A stretch of DNA of 64,000 nucleotides from Balneola sp. (GTDB lineage Bacteria; Bacteroidota; Rhodothermia; Balneolales; Balneolaceae), in NCBI GenBank assembly GCA_002694685.1, contig NZMW01000011.1:110523-174522 (forward strand), given 5' to 3'. Of this stretch, positions 60,236 through 64,000 are shown one piece after another. The notes below the pieces were generated by a model, which worked only from the letters and a program-made list of their open reading frames with translations, searched no databases and had not been told where the DNA came from. The first letter of the stretch is position 1, and every line of letters starts with the position of its first letter. A program made the translations under genes and the position numbers.

Positions 60236-62497
60236 CTAACTTCCTATATTAAATTCAATGGCATTATCCACTTGAGAAACATACCAGTTACTTCGCTTTT
60301 CACCTACAATTACCATTATCGCAGGGTAACTTTCTAACTTCATGTATCCTTTAATCCAACCGAATAGTTTTCTATCATCATCACTTGGAGTTAATGCAAC
60401 GCCATCAGGATGTGAGTGCCATTCACCTATATATTGAAGGTTATTATTCGTCTTTTCCTGAATTTCTGTAACTTGTTCTTTTAGTCCATCTGTTCCCCGG
60501 ATGTAAAAGGTTGGATATTCATCACTGTCTGAAGGAGAGGCTATCAAATCTACAGCATATACAATGTGCCGTTCGTGATCAAATGATCCAATTAATACTC
60601 CACCTGTTTCATTTTCCAATTTTTCGGCCCTTCGACTATCTATTTTGGCAAGTAAATCTTCCGATACCTTAACAGTCCATGATTCATTATTAGCAACTTT
60701 ATAATTACTTGGCTTTATATCTGTCATTTTCACGGACAGATCATCTGTTAGGTACCAAATGCAAACTTGTGGTGATTCATTTTTTGAAAGGATATCTATA
60801 ATCTTCTTCGATCCTATACCCGAATGTATTCCAACACTAAATTGTGGTATTCGAGAAGAGATATCTCTACAACTCTGTGCATACCTTATTCCTTCTTCCG
60901 TATTCAGATGATCGGCTAAGCTTTCGACTGAATAAAGCGATTTATAATATTCCATTTCTAAACAATCTAATCCGATTGATTTATCATCAGACTCAGAAAG
61001 TAAAACTAAGCTATCACCTTTGGGATTCAGAAAAAAAGAAATAATGGGTTTTTCCAAATTTAAATCTAATGAAAGTCTCCTTGAGACAGCTACGGAAGCA
61101 GCAAAGTCAAAGATGTATTCTGAGTCAGAGAAGGTTGATGATAAAGTTTCAAGATCAGATTGAAGGATATCCATTTCATGAGGCGAACTAATTGATTCTT
61201 CAATGAATATTCTTTTTATATATGCGTCTAGAGCTACTGATTTAGGGAATCCCATGTATACAGATGGCAAAACATGTCTGGCAGCGTTATGAGGTAAAAA
61301 TTTATCTTTGTCAATTAGTTTCCAACGTCCTTGACCTGCTTTAATCGTGTTTATAATAATTTGTGAACCGAGGGTTCCGAGTCCAATGGCTGAAAGCTGA
61401 ATATTGTCAGATGAATCAATATTATTATATAAGGCTGCTTCTTTTGTTGTTAGTATTGAGCTGGGATTTAGGATTGACAACTCAATAATTTTTGCATTAT
61501 CTACAGCGGTATGATTAATTGTACTTCTTACCTGTCTGGGCCCATTTCGATAGATTCCCAATCCCACGCTAATTTCTAAAAGATCTCGTGGAGAAAAAAA
61601 AGTTATAATTTCATAGGCTTCTACTTCACCTTCATTAGTTCTCTTCTTGGGTATCCTAATTACTAAAAGTAGTTTATATCCAATTAAGTCTTTTTCATTA
61701 GCTTGGAATAGCCTTGATTGCAAGCGGCTAAGTAGGTTTATATTAAAATTTTTGAGGTGATTGTGTAGCCCATATAGGTTATTCGGTTGTAGATCTATGA
61801 TACCATGAACTATTGGTTCATTAATATCAATGGTAATTGTTTTAATTTTAATGTCAGAATTGATGTTATATGATTTTGCAACTTCTTGATCTAAACCGAC
61901 AATGACTATTCTATTTTTTTGGTCAACGATAGGAACAAACTCTAATGCTAGATCATCAACAGGTTTTTTAAAGTCATAGAATGATGAAGGTAACATGACC
62001 CTATCAGGTGATCCAAAAAACACATTTTCAAGTGGTTGATCATCCAAATGAAGTTTGTTTTTAGAAGTCAGTGACAACCATCTGTGAATACGTTGTAAAT
62101 GTTTGGCAGCAGTCCACTTATGTTTCTCTTCTTCATAAAGATTAATTGATAGACATAAATTTTTTGGAGTATCCTCTCGTGAATAGTTTATGTGGGGAGC
62201 TGAAGGAAAGTCTTTTCGAAGAGCATATATTTCTGGTTTACCATCTTCATTAGCCAAAAACTTTACTCCTATTCTTTCCCTTTTTCTTATATCGATTTTA
62301 GGGTTTTGAGGAATACTTGGTTCTACGTCAAACACCAAGTATTCATTTCCAGAATCATCTTTTTTACACTTAATTAATTCAAAAAATAGATAGTCTTCAT
62401 CAGTGATTAATTGCTTTACCGATATACAATTTTGAATTGACAGTTCCTTAGGATCAAGTTCCTTTCCCTCAAGTTTATAGAATTCTATATCTCCCAT
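60236..62497 (-). CDS. E2-E1-JAB triple-domain ubiquitin-like conjugation protein
   Basis: 753 aa. Residues ~80-160 resemble a prokaryotic E2: PHINYSREDTPKNLCLSIN with candidate catalytic Cys115 and KWTAAKHLQRIHRWL. Residues ~365-570 are a ThiF/E1 domain: nucleotide loop AIGLGTLGSQ (372-378 Gly-rich) and Asp396 (LIDKDKF), with Cys543 (QSCRDIS) as candidate E1 Cys. Residues ~610-753 are a JAB/JAMM deubiquitinase-like domain: Glu630, EWHSHP (His694, His696), Ser705 and Asp708. The middle of the protein (~160-360) is uncharacterised. In type II CBASS the E2-E1 (Cap2) and JAB (Cap3) are separate proteins; here they are fused. Confidence 0.88.
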   Translation of the reverse strand: MGDIEFYKLEGKELDPKELSIQNCISVKQLITDEDYLFFELIKCKKDDSGNEYLVFDVEPSIPQNPKIDIRKRERIGVKFLANEDGKPEIYALRKDFPSAPHINYSREDTPKNLCLSINLYEEEKHKWTAAKHLQRIHRWLSLTSKNKLHLDDQPLENVFFGSPDRVMLPSSFYDFKKPVDDLALEFVPIVDQKNRIVIVGLDQEVAKSYNINSDIKIKTITIDINEPIVHGIIDLQPNNLYGLHNHLKNFNINLLSRLQSRLFQANEKDLIGYKLLLVIRIPKKRTNEGEVEAYEIITFFSPRDLLEISVGLGIYRNGPRQVRSTINHTAVDNAKIIELSILNPSSILTTKEAALYNNIDSSDNIQLSAIGLGTLGSQIIINTIKAGQGRWKLIDKDKFLPHNAARHVLPSVYMGFPKSVALDAYIKRIFIEESISSPHEMDILQSDLETLSSTFSDSEYIFDFAASVAVSRRLSLDLNLEKPIISFFLNPKGDSLVLLSESDDKSIGLDCLEMEYYKSLYSVESLADHLNTEEGIRYAQSCRDISSRIPQFSVGIHSGIGSKKIIDILSKNESPQVCIWYLTDDLSVKMTDIKPSNYKVANNESWTVKVSEDLLAKIDSRRAEKLENETGGVLIGSFDHERHIVYAVDLIASPSDSDEYPTFYIRGTDGLKEQVTEIQEKTNNNLQYIGEWHSHPDGVALTPSDDDRKLFGWIKGYMKLESYPAIMVIVGEKRSNWYVSQVDNAIEFNIGS

Positions 62498-62501
62498 TTT
62501 A

Positions 62502-63608
62502 TTAAACTCCGGCTCTTTCAGACCGTTCAGTTATTATTGGGCCAACACCAGTTAATGGCTTCTTTTCAATTTCATATCCACCACCTGTTATTTTTATTAC
62601 CAGTGGTTTTGGAGAGCTAACTGTTGGATGATCCATAGTTACTTTAAATTCTCCATCCTTATCAGAAACAACCTTTTTGTAATAATCTGATGCTTTTTTG
62701 TTGGGTGGATCATAGTCTCCATCACTTATTACACGACTACTTGAAATGATTAATGGGACATCATTTGAATAACCTTCAAAAAGTCTTGATACTGTTTCAT
62801 CCGGCTCTGAAAATTCTTCAGCAGTTACATTAGCAAGGGATTTGTGACTACAATGATGAGGTATTTTAAAAATATCCCAATATAGCCGGTCTGAATTACT
62901 ATAAGATTCAGAGATATTTATAATATCTTTTATTTCTTCACTTCCAAGGTCAGAAAAAGTATTAAATAGTACTTCCGTACCATCTATATGAAATTTACAA
63001 TTTAATGCTATAGCATCCTTGTTTCGATCTATGAGTGTTCCATCTTTTGTTCTGTAAGCAAAAGGGGAGTGCACAAATATTTCCAAACCATCAGAGAATA
63101 GATCAAACTCTTCAATTGTCTCTCCTGCATTTACGATTAGATGGCTTCTTGAGTCAAGGTCAATACCCTGATTATCCGCCCAATCCCTTAATTGACCTGG
63201 TGTTGAAAAAACTTTAATTCCTTCACCATTTTTGAATCTGTATCGAGCCTCCTGACGAATTATTCTAGAATCAGCCTCAACTCCTTCCTCAACAATTGCT
63301 GCTGCAGGGACCCACATTTCATTTATATCAATCTTATCTTCAGACTGATATTTATCAGCATGAAGTAAATTAAAGAAGTCAGGACTACCTTTTATATGAT
63401 CTGTGTCGATATGTGTAAATACAACAACATCAATGGAATCTTCATCACCAAGTAAAACCTTTAGCTCATTTGGCAAATCAATCCGTTTGTCATCATCATC
63501 TGTAGAATCCTTCATATCAGCATAATCAATCAAGATTCTTTTACCATTTTCTAATTCTATTAATGAAGTGTCTGCGTTCCCGAGAGGAAATAAAGTAATT
63601 TTATGCAT
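62502..63608 (-). CDS. MBL-fold (ComEC C-terminal-like) hydrolase
   Basis: 368 aa, cytoplasmic (no signal). The metal motif is FTHIDTDHIKG (His66, Asp68, Asp70, His71), with later KIPHHCSHKS near 249 matching the ComEC/Rec2 MBL domain. TIEEFDLFSDGLEIFVHSP and VLFNTFSDLGSEEI complete the fold. Such stand-alone proteins act on nucleic acids, nucleotides or thioesters in known cases; the substrate is open. It is first in the operon, preceded by AAGGAG, and ends 4 bp before the E2-E1-JAB start. The C-terminal ~90 residues are not MBL-like. Confidence 0.85.
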   Translation of the reverse strand: MHKITLFPLGNADTSLIELENGKRILIDYADMKDSTDDDDKRIDLPNELKVLLGDEDSIDVVVFTHIDTDHIKGSPDFFNLLHADKYQSEDKIDINEMWVPAAAIVEEGVEADSRIIRQEARYRFKNGEGIKVFSTPGQLRDWADNQGIDLDSRSHLIVNAGETIEEFDLFSDGLEIFVHSPFAYRTKDGTLIDRNKDAIALNCKFHIDGTEVLFNTFSDLGSEEIKDIINISESYSNSDRLYWDIFKIPHHCSHKSLANVTAEEFSEPDETVSRLFEGYSNDVPLIISSSRVISDGDYDPPNKKASDYYKKVVSDKDGEFKVTMDHPTVSSPKPLVIKITGGGYEIEKKPLTGVGPIITERSERAGV

Positions 63609-63747
63609 GTCTTGTTCTCCTTGCTTTATTTTTTGTTCAATTGCATAATACTCTCAATCTATGCACTCTATCTGCACAGAAAGACCATGGTCAATTAAAA
63701 TCCCCGAGATTAGCTTTATAACTACTCAGCTATCTCGCATACAAACC

Positions 63748-64000
63748 TCAACCAACCTTAATCTCATTCAGGGTCCTAACCTTCTCAACCAGCAAATCAA
63801 TAACCTTAGCATTGTTATCAAAGACTCCATCTAATCCATCCTCATCAATAAAATCAAATGGTGGTTCGTAGAGGTTGGCAACATCCAGATGGCCTTTTTC
63901 GGTGTAAAACTCAATCATCTGCTCAATGAACTGAATCTGGTTTGAACTGAGTTGGTTATTCTGCAAAAACTGACCGAACTCTTTAACAACCGTTTCACGA
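63748..64000 (-). CDS. hsdR: Type I restriction enzyme R subunit, C-terminal end (cut by window edge)
   Basis: The frame is open to base 64000 and its last ~83 codons (FGQFLQNNQLSSNQIQFIEQ, EFYTEKGHLDVANLYEPPFD) match the EcoEI-type HsdR C-terminal domain that docks onto the methyltransferase core. Stop at 63748. The rest, including helicase and nuclease parts, lies beyond the window. It reads the same way as the defence operon, which starts 140 bp downstream with its own ribosome site. Confidence 0.85.
   Translation of the reverse strand, partial: RETVVKEFGQFLQNNQLSSNQIQFIEQMIEFYTEKGHLDVANLYEPPFDFIDEDGLDGVFDNNAKVIDLLVEKVRTLNEIKVG

Larger units (their letters stand above)
52552..64000. mobile_element. 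Integrated genomic island at tRNA-Arg, right end outside the window
   Basis: Starts at the tRNA-Arg 3' end, carries a tyrosine integrase, HTH, D5/P4-type primase-helicase, zinc-finger/Toprim protein, then a four-gene defence-like operon and a type I restriction gene. Base composition is visibly more AT-rich than the region to the left. I did not find a second copy of the tRNA 3' end, so attR is probably beyond 64000, and the type I restriction gene may or may not be part of the same element. Confidence 0.7.

Noticed and set aside
57981..63608. Classical type II CBASS
   Set aside because: No CD-NTase gene is visible in or beside the operon, and the 753-aa protein fuses JAB to E2-E1 rather than encoding Cap2 and Cap3 separately. 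A CD-NTase outside the window cannot be excluded.
63748..64000. HsdR C-terminal Gly (ending KVG) as a conjugation target of the E2-E1-JAB protein
   Set aside because: A terminal Gly alone is weak evidence; HsdR is a well-known restriction subunit and the ending is probably coincidence.

Overview
The window looks like a chromosome segment from a free-living, probably marine member of the Balneolota/Bacteroidota side of the tree (Balneola/Gracilimonas-like). This rests on gene content and style: DUF2911, SIMPL and CarboxypepD_reg-like secreted proteins, periplasmic amidohydrolase clusters, a TPR-CHAT protein, a cyclase-TolB_N-TPR protein, weak Shine-Dalgarno sites in the core and several TTG starts. 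The genus is an inference; no rRNA is present.

Positions 1-52551 are core-like chromosome. The left part holds a YdeI-family fragment, an amidoligase/gamma-glutamyl hydrolase pair, an Uup-type ABC-F ATPase, secreted SIMPL and DUF2911 proteins, a 977-aa gluzincin/beta-propeller/barrel protein, a hemolysin III, an atypical Nramp transporter, an M14 peptidase, a REP-associated tyrosine transposase (RAYT) and three periplasmic amidohydrolases. The middle holds metK, ruvB, ppk1, an ECF sigma factor with a TPR partner, scpA, an M28 peptidase, a TPR-CHAT protein, ftsY, a CDP-alcohol phosphatidyltransferase, a Nudix hydrolase and a 1246-aa phosphoesterase-barrel fusion. Next comes a class III nucleotide cyclase followed by a PycTM-like membrane protein, a Pycsar-like arrangement. 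The block ends with comEC, xseB, dxs, a lipoprotein gene, queA and tRNA-Arg(TCG). Several families of small palindromic repeats are scattered through the core, including four copies of a REP-like hairpin on the right side of the RAYT gene.

From the tRNA-Arg gene to the right edge the DNA is visibly more AT-rich and is a genomic island. A tyrosine integrase starts 170 bp after the tRNA, followed by an unknown 280-aa protein, an HTH (excisionase-like) protein, a D5/P4-type primase-helicase and a zinc-finger/Toprim protein: a compact satellite-like integration and replication module. The cargo lies on the opposite strand: a tightly packed four-gene operon encoding an MBL-fold hydrolase, an E2-E1-JAB triple-fusion ubiquitin-like conjugation enzyme, a patatin phospholipase and a PIN-domain protein with membrane segments. 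The C-terminus of a type I restriction HsdR subunit enters from the right edge, so the region reads as a defence island.

The four-gene operon is the best candidate for an undescribed system. It resembles type II CBASS in having conjugation/deconjugation enzymes and a phospholipase effector, but has no CD-NTase, has all three ubiquitin-type activities in one chain, and adds a membrane-anchored predicted ribonuclease and an MBL protein. The cyclase/PycTM pair is the second candidate.
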